Positions 19,001 through 28,155 of a stretch of DNA of 64,000 bases are shown piece after piece (the stretch's first letter is position 1; each line of letters starts with the position of its first letter). A program made the translations under genes and the position numbers. Origin of the DNA: Melanopsichium pennsylvanicum (lineage: Eukaryota; Basidiomycota; Ustilaginomycetes; Ustilaginales); the NCBI GenBank assembly GCA_900208305.1, contig OAPG01000007.1, forward strand, positions 469,001-533,000, in the 5' to 3' direction. The notes beneath the pieces are model-generated. The model had not been told where the DNA came from. It made no database searches and saw only the letters and a list, made by a program, of their open reading frames with translations.

Positions 19001-19989
19001 GTTGCGATGCTCGGCGATTGAACCCTGCGCTTTATGTGCACAAGCGAGAGGTTGTGTCGATCATTAATACATATCTGCTAAACTCGTTCTTGGCGATGAA
19101 TTAAGGCGCCGCCTTACCGACCATGAATGGCATGTTGCAGGCGCGCGAACAGGTGGGTTGTATCGGGATGCGAGTCGTGATCGGGTCGTTTTTCACGCCG
19201 ATGTTTGGAAAAGAATCTTTTCTGTGAGCTTGTTATGTTACTCTCTTTCTTGTTCGTAGATCGTAACTCAAGTCCGAAATGGCTCATTGATTCACATTGA
19301 TCTTACTCCATCGCATCCCCAGCAAGATGACATTTCATCCGTGACGTACAGCTCATCCATCGATTTCGCATATCTCCAACATGATGATAACTTGATGAGT
19401 CAGAATAACATATATCCTTGTTCTAACCCTAAACCAAAGCAGAATCAAGGGATGTGAATCCTTGTTTGAAACGTAAAATGGCAGGGGAACGCGGTCAATG
19501 TGTCAAGAATGCGGGTTCAAGCTTGACCACCTCATCCAAACTCCAGACGAGCATGTGGACAAAGATCAGTTGGTTGCATCGGCAAGGAAGAGAGAGAGAA
19601 AAAGAGAGAGAGAGGAGAAGAAAGGTGCAAGCAACGTGGACACCCAACCCACCTTTGCACACAGACACGCGACACACCTTTTGAGTGTTTTAATTACATC
19701 TCTGCTTCCGCTTTTCGTTGATTTGAATTCGAGATTAGATTATTAAAGTCGAAAACGCTTGGTTGACTCGACCCAACTCGACTCTGGACGAAAAAAAAAA
19801 AAGAAAAAAGGTCGAGTTACCCACTAAACGCGCACAGACAGACTCCAGAACTGTAACTTTCTTTTTCCACGTTTTGGAAGGAAAGCAACCGTTCCGGACG
19901 GACCCTCTCACAAATCCTACTTTTTCAACACTCACACTCTGATCTTCTCGCTACCTTCATCGACTTATCATCCAGATAGACTAGACAGG
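16085..19989. other. 3.9-kb region without a convincing gene
   Basis: The left part is presumably the promoter and long 5' leader of the Rho-GEF gene. The right end holds the leader of the phosphatase gene at 19990. Between them are A- and T-rich tracts (for example 17356-17385 and 19790-19808), a short palindromic ACTGTACAGT element near 18500, and a GAGA-type tract near 19590-19616. Several short open frames exist, but none shows a recognisable domain, signal peptide or consistent codon bias. No tRNA with intact A and B boxes was found here. A long non-coding RNA or an undetected multi-exon gene is possible. Confidence 0.4.
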
Positions 19990-20976
19990 ATGAACACAGC
20001 TCCATCACCACTACCCGCCATTGGAGAGGGCAAGAAGCAGCTTATTGTTTTCGATTTTGATTGGTAAGTTACAACCTCTAACTTGTCCCAAGGAATCCAA
20101 CCCACCTTCGTCTCCAGCCTTTCAGCATTCAACAATGTCGTTCTGGCCTCTAAGAAAATCGCGGATGCTCTCGCTGACGAGCAAGCAGAAGAGCACGTCA
20201 CTGACTCTGATTCATCTAATACACCTTCGCCACCTCGTTTCATCACTGCTCATGTTCAACCGTACAGGTCCTTGGTCGATCAAGATACAGATCGATACGT
20301 ACACGAATGCCTCAACCCTTCGCTTCGAGCCGAACTTCAACGTCGCAAGAGCTCTGAACAATTCACCGACCTTTGCTCTGATCTTCTTATCAAACTTCAT
20401 GCGCAAGGTGCTACACCCGATGATATCAAGACTTGCCTCCAAACTCTTCCCTTCCATCCTGGTGTCAAACGCGGTGTTGTTAACCTTAAGATGGCAGGTC
20501 AAACCACCTTTTTCCTCCTTTCCAACAGCAACACCATCTACATTGATACTATTCTTCGTCATCACAAACTCGAATCCCTTTTCGACCAAATCGTCACAAA
20601 CCCAGCTCACTTTTCGCAACAAGGCGCATTGATTCTCCAAAGACGTATTCCAGCAACCGAGGAGAAACAGCATGGATGCAAGGTTGGTTGCAGTGCGAAT
20701 ATGTGCAAAGGTCAAGAATTGGAAGCTTTTTTGGAACGGAATGGTGGTAGAAATTCTTTCGAAAGGATCATCTATGTCGGTGATGGTGGTAATGATTATT
20801 GTCCAGTACTTAGGTTGAACAAGAATGATCTGGCATTTGTTAGGAAATTCAGAGGTCTTCAAACAAGAATTCACAAGCAAGGCAACGTGAAGGCCGCTAT
20901 CAAGTATTGGAATGGTGCTTGGGAGCTAGAAGGTTATCTCAACGAGTTGAGGGGTCAACCCGCCTTGGAGTACTGA
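19990..20976 (+). CDS. PHOSPHO-type HAD phosphatase (spliced)
   Basis: Two exons, 19990-20063 and 20268-20976, with a 204-bp intron (GTAAGT...ACAG), encode 260 residues. The splice rebuilds the catalytic motif: exon 1 ends FDFDW with the Trp codon split, and exon 2 continues SLVDQDTD. D22 is therefore the predicted nucleophile and D24 the acid/base of a HAD phosphatase. Later motifs are TTFFLLSNSNT (motif II), CSANMCKGQELE with the motif III Lys, and YVGDGGNDYCP (motif IV, metal ligands). This set matches the PHOSPHO1/PHOSPHO2 family (phosphocholine, phosphoethanolamine or pyridoxal-phosphate phosphatases). The substrate cannot be decided. Without the first exon the protein would lack its nucleophile. 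Cytosolic, since no signal or membrane segment is seen. Confidence 0.87.
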
Positions 20977-21153
20977 CAAGGGTTTATTTATTTGTTTTTA
21001 TTTTTATTTTTATTTTTATTCTAAAACGACTCGGTCCCACTCATCTGCATCTCTCGTAGCCATTCGGAAACATAATTTTTCACTCAAAATTTATTGTTGC
21101 AAGACCATTGAAGCTAAAAAGTGTACCAAAAGGAGTGTCCATTCATCCATTTG

Positions 21154-23202
21154 CTATAACACGAACGAATCTCCAATTACCACCGCTATAAGCACACCAA
21201 TCACAGCTTCTACTCTTCCTCCTCGCCTCAACTCTGCACTTATCGCACCATTACTTGCAGCACCACCACTTCCACCATCCCCACCGCCGGTAGCTGCCGG
21301 ATTACTTGGCAACCCCATGGCGCTACTGCTATTTGCTACCACAGGCAGATCCACCACACCACTGCCAATGACTGCTGTAGGCAGAATCGCACTGTGCGAC
21401 CAAGTGGCACCCACTCTCGTTGCAACTACACCCACACTCGGTGTCGTGGTTGCATTTTGGAAAAAGTAGACATTTGTACTGGCTCGTGTGAGACTAACCA
21501 GTTGATTTGGTATCAAACTGTTGATCGTCGTAGCTTGACTTGCCAAGAACTTGCTTAGACTCTGCGTAGGTTGTGGAGCGAATACAATCGAACTTGCTGT
21601 AGCTTGAGCAGGCTGACGTAGAGGGTAGAATCCGATCTTTGGACTTTCCTTATCGTTGATGCCAATAGAGAACAATGAATACACCGCACGCAGGAATGGT
21701 GTTCCGAGAATCCATCCTACACCAGTAGCATCCGTGTTCGAGCTGGCTGCGGGCCAAGCAAAGCACAAGAATGGCTCTTGTGCATCGGGTCCAATAATGT
21801 AATCACTGGGTAAGAGCGTAATGTTTCGACCACCGAACGAAAAATACATTCGATCCGTAGTGTCACATGGAACGACGAATCTCCCGCCACCCACATGTCG
21901 AGCGTTGGTGATGTGCGAAAAGATGGATTCCACATCCGATGCTGGACCGATGATGCTACTCGATCCACTGTCGATGAGTGCAAGCGGCAATTTCGTTTGC
22001 GAATAAGTACGAGTGAGGGTCGCCGGAGTACCAGAGATGCCAGCAGAATGCAGCGGAAGCACCCATTGCACAAACGGTCCAAGAGCCGCACCGTCAATGT
22101 TGAGCGTGTCGTTCGCAGCAAGGTTGGTCGCCCCAGATGGAAACGGGTAGACGTCATACCATTCTACCTGCTCCCTATCGTTTCTCGTCGGCAGAATTTG
22201 GGCATCTACTGCACCAATTGTTGCCCTACCGCCCGTCCGTGAAAGATAAAGGCCAAACATGGGATAGCTCACCTCGCTCGTTTGCAAAACACTCGTCATG
22301 AAAGGCGAAGTCTTTGTATCCTCGCCAATCTGGTTCTCAAATCCAACGAGGGAACGACTGATGACGCTACCACGCGGGAAGCCCAGTCCCAGCACTCCAG
22401 AGATGCCCTGCGCTGACAGTGTCAAGCTGGTCGAGTTGATCAGTGCGAAAGTCTGATGTGGAACAGAGAGGGTGCTGAGAGAGATGGTGTCCGAGGCGAG
22501 CGAGCCGGATGCGTTGGTATCATCGGTGTAGGTGATCATAAACAAAACGTCTGCTTTTCCGTTTCCCTGTCCAGAACTTTGCCTTTTGCCAAACCCACTT
22601 GCTCGGTCAAGAGGAGTGAAATCAGAGGCACTCAGATTCGTAGAGTTGCCACCAAAACTGCTCGCCGTTACATTGAGCCGTATACTCGCATCCACCTCGA
22701 TTCGTTCGAGACCAGCACTTTTGCTGGGGTCAAACTTCAACACCCCGTCCTTCTTACATTCCGACGTAGTGCATGAGGTGGAAGTCACCCATAGATCCGA
22801 AGACCCTGTGTCCAGTTGAACAAATACCAATTGAGCAGGGGAAGAAGAAATGTTGAGTGGAATATGGTAGGCTCCGGATAGATATCCTAAAGCTTGAAGC
22901 TTGTCGTTGGGACTTGACGAGGAGGTTGTGGTACCATCTGAGGATGATTGACGGGGAAAAAGGGAAGAGAGACGCAGATCTGCTTGCGATTGGAACGTTT
23001 GTTGCAGGGAGCCATGATCCAGGTCACGCTTCTGGAGATGCGACGGCGCACGAAGAGGGATCGGAGCAGGTCCTGATGAGGGTACGTTTGAGAGTTTGAC
23101 AAACGATGGTGGCGAGGAGACCGCTTCAACTGTTGGTGCTATTGAGACGATGATGAGCAGTAATGATGCCAATATGAACAGCCATGGCTGCGTGTTCATC
23201 AT
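21154..23202 (-). CDS. Secreted pepsin-family aspartyl protease, probably GPI-anchored
   Basis: A 682-residue single-exon protein starting MMNTQPW, with a signal peptide (hydrophobic core FILASLLLIIVSIA, cut near TVEA). A propeptide follows, with a dibasic KR near residue 55 and another R-Q-rich stretch before the mature part. Both A1-family active-site motifs are present: DTGSSDLW (Asp near 131) and DSGSSSII (Asp near 409). The C-terminus is Gly/Ser/Ala-rich, then ends in a short hydrophobic tail (VIGVLIAVVIGDSFVL) with small residues upstream, which is typical of a GPI-attachment signal. It resembles yapsin-like surface proteases that process or shed cell-wall and secreted proteins. Secretion and catalysis are well supported; the GPI anchor is inferred from the tail. 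Confidence 0.92.
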   Translation of the reverse strand: MMNTQPWLFILASLLLIIVSIAPTVEAVSSPPSFVKLSNVPSSGPAPIPLRAPSHLQKRDLDHGSLQQTFQSQADLRLSSLFPRQSSSDGTTTSSSSPNDKLQALGYLSGAYHIPLNISSSPAQLVFVQLDTGSSDLWVTSTSCTTSECKKDGVLKFDPSKSAGLERIEVDASIRLNVTASSFGGNSTNLSASDFTPLDRASGFGKRQSSGQGNGKADVLFMITYTDDTNASGSLASDTISLSTLSVPHQTFALINSTSLTLSAQGISGVLGLGFPRGSVISRSLVGFENQIGEDTKTSPFMTSVLQTSEVSYPMFGLYLSRTGGRATIGAVDAQILPTRNDREQVEWYDVYPFPSGATNLAANDTLNIDGAALGPFVQWVLPLHSAGISGTPATLTRTYSQTKLPLALIDSGSSSIIGPASDVESIFSHITNARHVGGGRFVVPCDTTDRMYFSFGGRNITLLPSDYIIGPDAQEPFLCFAWPAASSNTDATGVGWILGTPFLRAVYSLFSIGINDKESPKIGFYPLRQPAQATASSIVFAPQPTQSLSKFLASQATTINSLIPNQLVSLTRASTNVYFFQNATTTPSVGVVATRVGATWSHSAILPTAVIGSGVVDLPVVANSSSAMGLPSNPAATGGGDGGSGGAASNGAISAELRRGGRVEAVIGVLIAVVIGDSFVL

Positions 23203-24198
23203 CCTGAAACACAATCCAAAAAATTAGCTAGGACTGTGAATGCAGATGGCAGAAACAAGGAGAACTTGACAGCGTACAACCGTCACACTTGCTGGTGTTA
23301 GCGCCAGGTTGGTCGAGCTCAAAGTTGAAGTGGAGCAGCACGAGAAACTCGAAATGTCGTACCGCTATGGCTTCATGGGAGACGGTGCGGATAGCTTATC
23401 GGATGGTGGTTAGTGTACACGGAGGAGTGCAGAAGTAAACCCAGAGTCGTATTAGGAGCACCTAAAGATAGAACCCTTGTCCAGCCAAGACTCGCAAATG
23501 TCAGTTTGAGCGGATCGCATCGTTGACCATCCCAAGTGAACTTTAGGGTTCCCTGATCGGCCAATTTTATCCTACAAATCCTTCGAACCCACACTCTGAC
23601 AGTTACTTTGTCTCTTTCTCACACTTCAACAGTCTCCCCCACTTTGTATACGACCTGCTAAACGGTACGTTCATCCTCTCAATCATTTGACAGTTCCTCA
23701 TTTCACTCTTAGTTCATCCGTTATTCATCCTACTGTAACAAGTACCGTCGCATCCCAAATGTACAAGTTCAGCATCAATCAAGCAGATCCGATCCTAGTC
23801 AAGGTCACCTTCTAGAAGACTCAGAGAGAGGTTTTCCATTCGCTTGTCAATAATATCACCGAAAAGTGGGATGACATCAGTGCTTTTACCGAGCCAACAC
23901 ATCCAAAAATCAGTCGTGGTGTTAGATCGAGCCATCGTCAAGTGTTGGGTTTCGCCGCTTCCAGATTGCGTTTTGACAGAAAGGCAGAGGAAAGACAGTC
24001 GAACAGCGATACGTTTCAAAAGAACAACAGTTCACGATACGAGTCAAGACTATATATATACAAGTAGCGAATCAGCATCAAAATCTTTTCGAGAATGACG
24101 AAAATCTCTGAAGCGAGTCATTTCAGACCCCCAGACTTGGGATGCCATCGTGAAAAGTATAGTGTCTCGTCCTCATGTCCTTAAGGTATGGCTGGCAT
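23203..24198. other. Intergenic, about 1 kb
   Basis: Upstream of the aspartyl protease and downstream of the Osh1-like gene. A short ATATATAT run lies near 24050. A possible short intron-like GTACGT...ACAG segment (about 23665-23692) is not flanked by a coding frame. No gene supported. Confidence 0.45.
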
Positions 24199-27100
24199 CT
24201 AACGAACCTCGAAATCGCCAAAAATGTGATAGACACCGTTCCAGTCAGCCGCTTGACCCTTCATTTTCTTACTTCCGACCTCGTATCTCTCCGCCCAGTA
24301 ATTAGTCAACTCCTTGCCACCTGGCCCTGCACCCTGAATTGAAGGCGCAGGCTGCCACAAAGTCTCCTTTGTATCCTGGTCCGTCGTCCTCTTGAACCAT
24401 TTGGGCTCGTGTGGTGGCAGTTCACCAGTCTCGCGCTTGCGCCTAGTCTCTCGCTGAAAGTTTTCAAGCTTCTGCTTAAGATCATTGGCCTGATCGAATT
24501 TGCCAGACTCGAATGCGGAAAGGTCTGGACGCAGTCGGCAGTCGGTGGGTGCTAGCCAGGGACGAAGGTCGTCGGGGCACGAGTTGAGCGTGATGGCGAA
24601 GGGCGTGAGGTTGAATGGAGTCGGCGGCTTCTCCGAGTTGCGCCACAGAAGGAGATATTCGGCTAGAGGTTGAGCTGTTGCGATCTGTCCATTTGGCACG
24701 TCGACACTTTGATCTGGATTCAAGTCACCCGAGCCAGCACCACACTTCCTTGCCACCAGTTGCGAGTTCCATCTTCCCGCAATATCCCACTTCATGTTCC
24801 CCTGAGCATCGGACACACTTCCTCTGATTTCAAATGCATCCTTACCCCTCCAACCTCTCGGCTTGAATGTAAGCACACATCGATCGCCAGTGGCGTGGTT
24901 GGTCACCTCCATATCGCCAAAGTGGTCAATCGTGGGACTGCCAACGATGAAGCCAGATACCGAAGTAGTGACCTTGTTCCATGTGTAGTGTTCCAAGACG
25001 TGATCGTCAGGAAACATAGGTGCGGACTGGAGCTCTCTGTCCGTGTTAACCCATTCGCGAGGAACCTTGAGGTTGACGTGAGCCACACCCGTTGGTCGAA
25101 TCTCGAAAGTGCGACCGAGGAACTTGGACTTGGCATCAACGCAACCCATGTATTCCCACGTCGGGCTCTGCGCGAAACAGGCCGAGATCGGTGGGTGGTG
25201 AGAAACCTGCTCCGAGTAGTACCTGTACTTTTTATCCGGTCGCATGTATTCGAACGTCTCTCCCAGCAGGGGATTGAAGGGCTTGGCAACTCGACCAATC
25301 GTAGACGAGTAGTTGCTCATAGCAAAGGCAGCAACGTAGGCGATACGCTTCGTTGAATCTTCCTGCAATGCAGCTGCATCGAGACACTCTGAGAACTCCA
25401 TGTCCTCTGCCATACGTTGCAACATGGACGTGGGCTCGTTAAAACTCACTGGGAACGAGATCTTGGTCAAGTCCTTGCCAATGTTGCTCTTGAGGATAGC
25501 CCAGAGAGAGACCGAAGGACGATCATCCTTGCCGATAGGCATCTGAGTGCGGAGATGCTTGTATGGCTCCAAGGCTTTTTGGAACAAGTCGTCTTTTGCG
25601 AGGGTAGGGTCGAACCTTTCAGGCCAGGTGTTGGAGTCTTGTTCAGGTTCTGCGAGCGACCTGTCCACTTTCAAGCCAGGAAGGTTGCCCGTCTCGATGG
25701 CGTCAAAGAATTCATCGTCGGCATCGTCGATCGAGTCGCGGATCATGTGTCTATCGTCTGCGATACCCAAGATAGCAACGCGCTGGGCTTGGATGGGAGG
25801 CGTGAGCCTGTCATCAAGCTGCAAGCGAGCACGCCCTTCTTCGCCGAGCCGACGTGCAGCGAGAGAGCCGCTTACGTCGCCGTTGGCGGTCTCGTAGGAG
25901 CGAGACGTTGTATTGCTCAGCACAGTCGATTGACGGCAGGGCTCGTGCGCTTTCAACGGAGCACCACCTGCACCAGATAAAGGAGGCGAGAGCACGGAAC
26001 CAGGCGATGACCCCATGGTCTCGCGCACCTCACGCAACGCCTTCCTCCGACGTGCGTTTTCAGCGGCAGCTTCCTTGAGTTGCGACTCCATCTCGGCATG
26101 CTGCTGTGCCAACACGGCCATGTTTTCCTCCCAGAGATGCTTGATCTGAAGCTCGCGTTCGTAGCGCTTGGTCATGTACGCCTCACGAGCAGCGACCATG
26201 GTTTGATATCTCTCTACGAGCTGCAAATTGCTTCGAACTACTGATTCCAGAGCCGAGCGGATAGTATCGCCGTTGCTGTTGAATGATCCGGTAGAGACGC
26301 GACTCGAGCGGCTGTGCTTGCCGGTGCTGCCGTCTTCAGATGAATTGCGATTCGGCGAGATGGCAGCACCGGCAAGGAGGGGAGCGTTGGAGGCGATGAG
26401 CGTCTCGACGAGCCGCTGACTCGCTTCTGCTTGAGCTCTAAGGGCCTCAGCAGTGAGAGGGAACTCGGTCTCGAAAGGCATGCTGCCGCCTGTTGCACCG
26501 CCTTCGTTCTCGTCGTCGCCCCGTCCGTCGCTCGAAAGCCTGCTGAGCAAACTCGGGCTGCGGTTGGCAAGAGTCAGCGATCGCTCGCTCGCTGCACCTG
26601 AAGGGGGCTGCGTGCTAGGAGACATGATCGACAGCAGCCCGCCGCGGCTGCCTTTCTCGCTGGGTGCTGTTGACGAGGGTCGGACGATACCAGCAGGGTT
26701 GGCGAGCGATGTAGCGGATTGCAGCCCCTGCATGCCAAAAGAGTTGGAAACGGACGAGGTGGAAGGCGCGCGTTGACGGTAGAAGCTTTCAGCACGGCTG
26801 CTTTGTCGCTCCAAGTTGAAGTGTTCCTTGGTCTGCTGCAACACTTGAACCCATCGAGCGCGCTCGACAGGGTGTGTGCCGCGAAGATATAGCTTTGAAG
26901 TACCTTTGCCGGTTTCGCTGATGATCTCGAGGCGATGCTTGTCGTTGTTGTCAGCCCGGATCTTTGCGAAGCGCATGTTGATGGCTCCACGCGACTGCTT
27001 TCCCTCATCGTCCTGGCTGTGGTAGTACGACAGGATGCCGTCTTCGAGCACGAACCAGCGGGTTTTGTACCCTTGAGCAAGGTTGGTCCACTTGCCGAGG

Positions 27101-28155
27101 TAGCCTTTGAAAGAAGGCGGCTGCCCGGACTGGCTTGCCTGAGTAGCCTTGGCTGCGTCCGCATTGTGCAGCTGACGCAAGAGCGCCTTGATCTTTTCGT
27201 CCTTGGTGACATCGTTGACGCGCTTGCCTCGACGATCCCTTGCGTAGACGTCAGCGCCCTTGCGGACAGCTGTCTCGATCATGCGTGTGTCCTCGCGCTT
27301 AACCGCCTCGTGGAGTAGCGTACTGCCGTTGCTGCTCTGAGCATTGAGATCGATGACTGCATGGCGAGGGAGTTCAAGAAGATGATGGAGTTTGGCGTCG
27401 GCGCCCGGAGTTTCGGTTTCGTATGCGGCCAGAAGTTCGAGGTACCTCACGTTGAGCTGAGCGCGGCTGACCTGGATCTGCTGTGCGATCTCCGGCGTCT
27501 TTGCCATCATGAGCGCATCTTTGCCGTCATGGTTGCGTTTCGAGTCGTCAATGTCCTCTTGCTCGAGCAAGAGCTGGACAACATCGTCTCGACCTGAAGC
27601 GGAAGCAATGTGAAGCGCAGTGTTGGCGTGCTGGGCCTCGACAGCATTCAAATTGATGGTCTTGTAGTTGAGGAGGAATGAGATAATGTTGAAGTCGGCA
27701 CAGCGGACAGCCAAGTGGAGTGGACTTGTGCTTTCTTTGGCAAGGTGGACCTCGTTCTTGCGTGTAGGTTGAAGAAGGGGGATCAGAGCTTGCTGATCGC
27801 CTTTTCGAAGCGCCTCTAGCAGCTTGAAGCTGTAGACGGCTTCAGCGACTGGTGGACGACGATCCGAAGAGGTGCGTGAAGCCGTCACAGGTAGAGAGGG
27901 GTTCGAGACAGCGTTAAATTTGAATTCGTTGAGCCGGCGTTGAGTGGCGTCATTTTCGATTGTTTTGGGCAGCGGTGGTACGGGAGGTGGTGGTGATGGA
28001 GGCGCATCGGAGCCACGAAGAAAGTGAGCAGCGACGTTGTGGAGAGAACGCGAGCCGATCGAAAGACGCCGAGCATGTGCGACCAGCGATTGGTACGAGT
28101 TGCGCCGTTTGATACGAGAAGGGGAGCACGTTTCGGGATCGATTGCGAAGGGCAT
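24199..28155 (-). CDS. OSH1: Osh1/Osh2-like oxysterol-binding protein (ANK-PH-FFAT-ORD)
   Basis: A 1318-residue lipid-transfer protein; the first ATG at 28155 gives MPFAIDPE. Order: N-terminal ankyrin repeats (about 90-310; for example TALHIASASGRDDVVQLLL), PH domain (about 347-448; GYLGKWTNLAQGYKTRWFVL), Ser-rich region, coiled coil (about 640-718), a perfect EFFDAIE FFAT motif near residue 815 within an acidic stretch, then the OSBP-related lipid-binding domain to the C-terminus with the signature EQVSHHPPISA near 980. This layout is that of yeast Osh1/Swh1 and Osh2. The FFAT motif predicts binding to the ER VAP protein Scs2, and the PH domain to a PI4P-containing membrane, so the protein should exchange sterol or PI4P at ER contact sites. 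OSH1 is used for class; Osh2 is equally possible. Confidence 0.94.
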   Translation of the reverse strand: MPFAIDPETCSPSRIKRRNSYQSLVAHARRLSIGSRSLHNVAAHFLRGSDAPPSPPPPVPPLPKTIENDATQRRLNEFKFNAVSNPSLPVTASRTSSDRRPPVAEAVYSFKLLEALRKGDQQALIPLLQPTRKNEVHLAKESTSPLHLAVRCADFNIISFLLNYKTINLNAVEAQHANTALHIASASGRDDVVQLLLEQEDIDDSKRNHDGKDALMMAKTPEIAQQIQVSRAQLNVRYLELLAAYETETPGADAKLHHLLELPRHAVIDLNAQSSNGSTLLHEAVKREDTRMIETAVRKGADVYARDRRGKRVNDVTKDEKIKALLRQLHNADAAKATQASQSGQPPSFKGYLGKWTNLAQGYKTRWFVLEDGILSYYHSQDDEGKQSRGAINMRFAKIRADNNDKHRLEIISETGKGTSKLYLRGTHPVERARWVQVLQQTKEHFNLERQSSRAESFYRQRAPSTSSVSNSFGMQGLQSATSLANPAGIVRPSSTAPSEKGSRGGLLSIMSPSTQPPSGAASERSLTLANRSPSLLSRLSSDGRGDDENEGGATGGSMPFETEFPLTAEALRAQAEASQRLVETLIASNAPLLAGAAISPNRNSSEDGSTGKHSRSSRVSTGSFNSNGDTIRSALESVVRSNLQLVERYQTMVAAREAYMTKRYERELQIKHLWEENMAVLAQQHAEMESQLKEAAAENARRRKALREVRETMGSSPGSVLSPPLSGAGGAPLKAHEPCRQSTVLSNTTSRSYETANGDVSGSLAARRLGEEGRARLQLDDRLTPPIQAQRVAILGIADDRHMIRDSIDDADDEFFDAIETGNLPGLKVDRSLAEPEQDSNTWPERFDPTLAKDDLFQKALEPYKHLRTQMPIGKDDRPSVSLWAILKSNIGKDLTKISFPVSFNEPTSMLQRMAEDMEFSECLDAAALQEDSTKRIAYVAAFAMSNYSSTIGRVAKPFNPLLGETFEYMRPDKKYRYYSEQVSHHPPISACFAQSPTWEYMGCVDAKSKFLGRTFEIRPTGVAHVNLKVPREWVNTDRELQSAPMFPDDHVLEHYTWNKVTTSVSGFIVGSPTIDHFGDMEVTNHATGDRCVLTFKPRGWRGKDAFEIRGSVSDAQGNMKWDIAGRWNSQLVARKCGAGSGDLNPDQSVDVPNGQIATAQPLAEYLLLWRNSEKPPTPFNLTPFAITLNSCPDDLRPWLAPTDCRLRPDLSAFESGKFDQANDLKQKLENFQRETRRKRETGELPPHEPKWFKRTTDQDTKETLWQPAPSIQGAGPGGKELTNYWAERYEVGSKKMKGQAADWNGVYHIFGDFEVR

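Noticed and set aside
19005..19035. Minus-strand GGGTTCAATC resembling a tRNA T arm
   Set aside because: The stem cannot close and no matching acceptor or anticodon arm was found.
19433..19443. CTAACCCTAAA, telomere-like hexamer
   Set aside because: Only one full CCCTAA unit; expected by chance, not an interstitial telomere.
12032..28155. Secondary-metabolite or effector gene cluster
   Set aside because: Genes here are unrelated housekeeping functions with no synthase, transporter or tandem secreted family.
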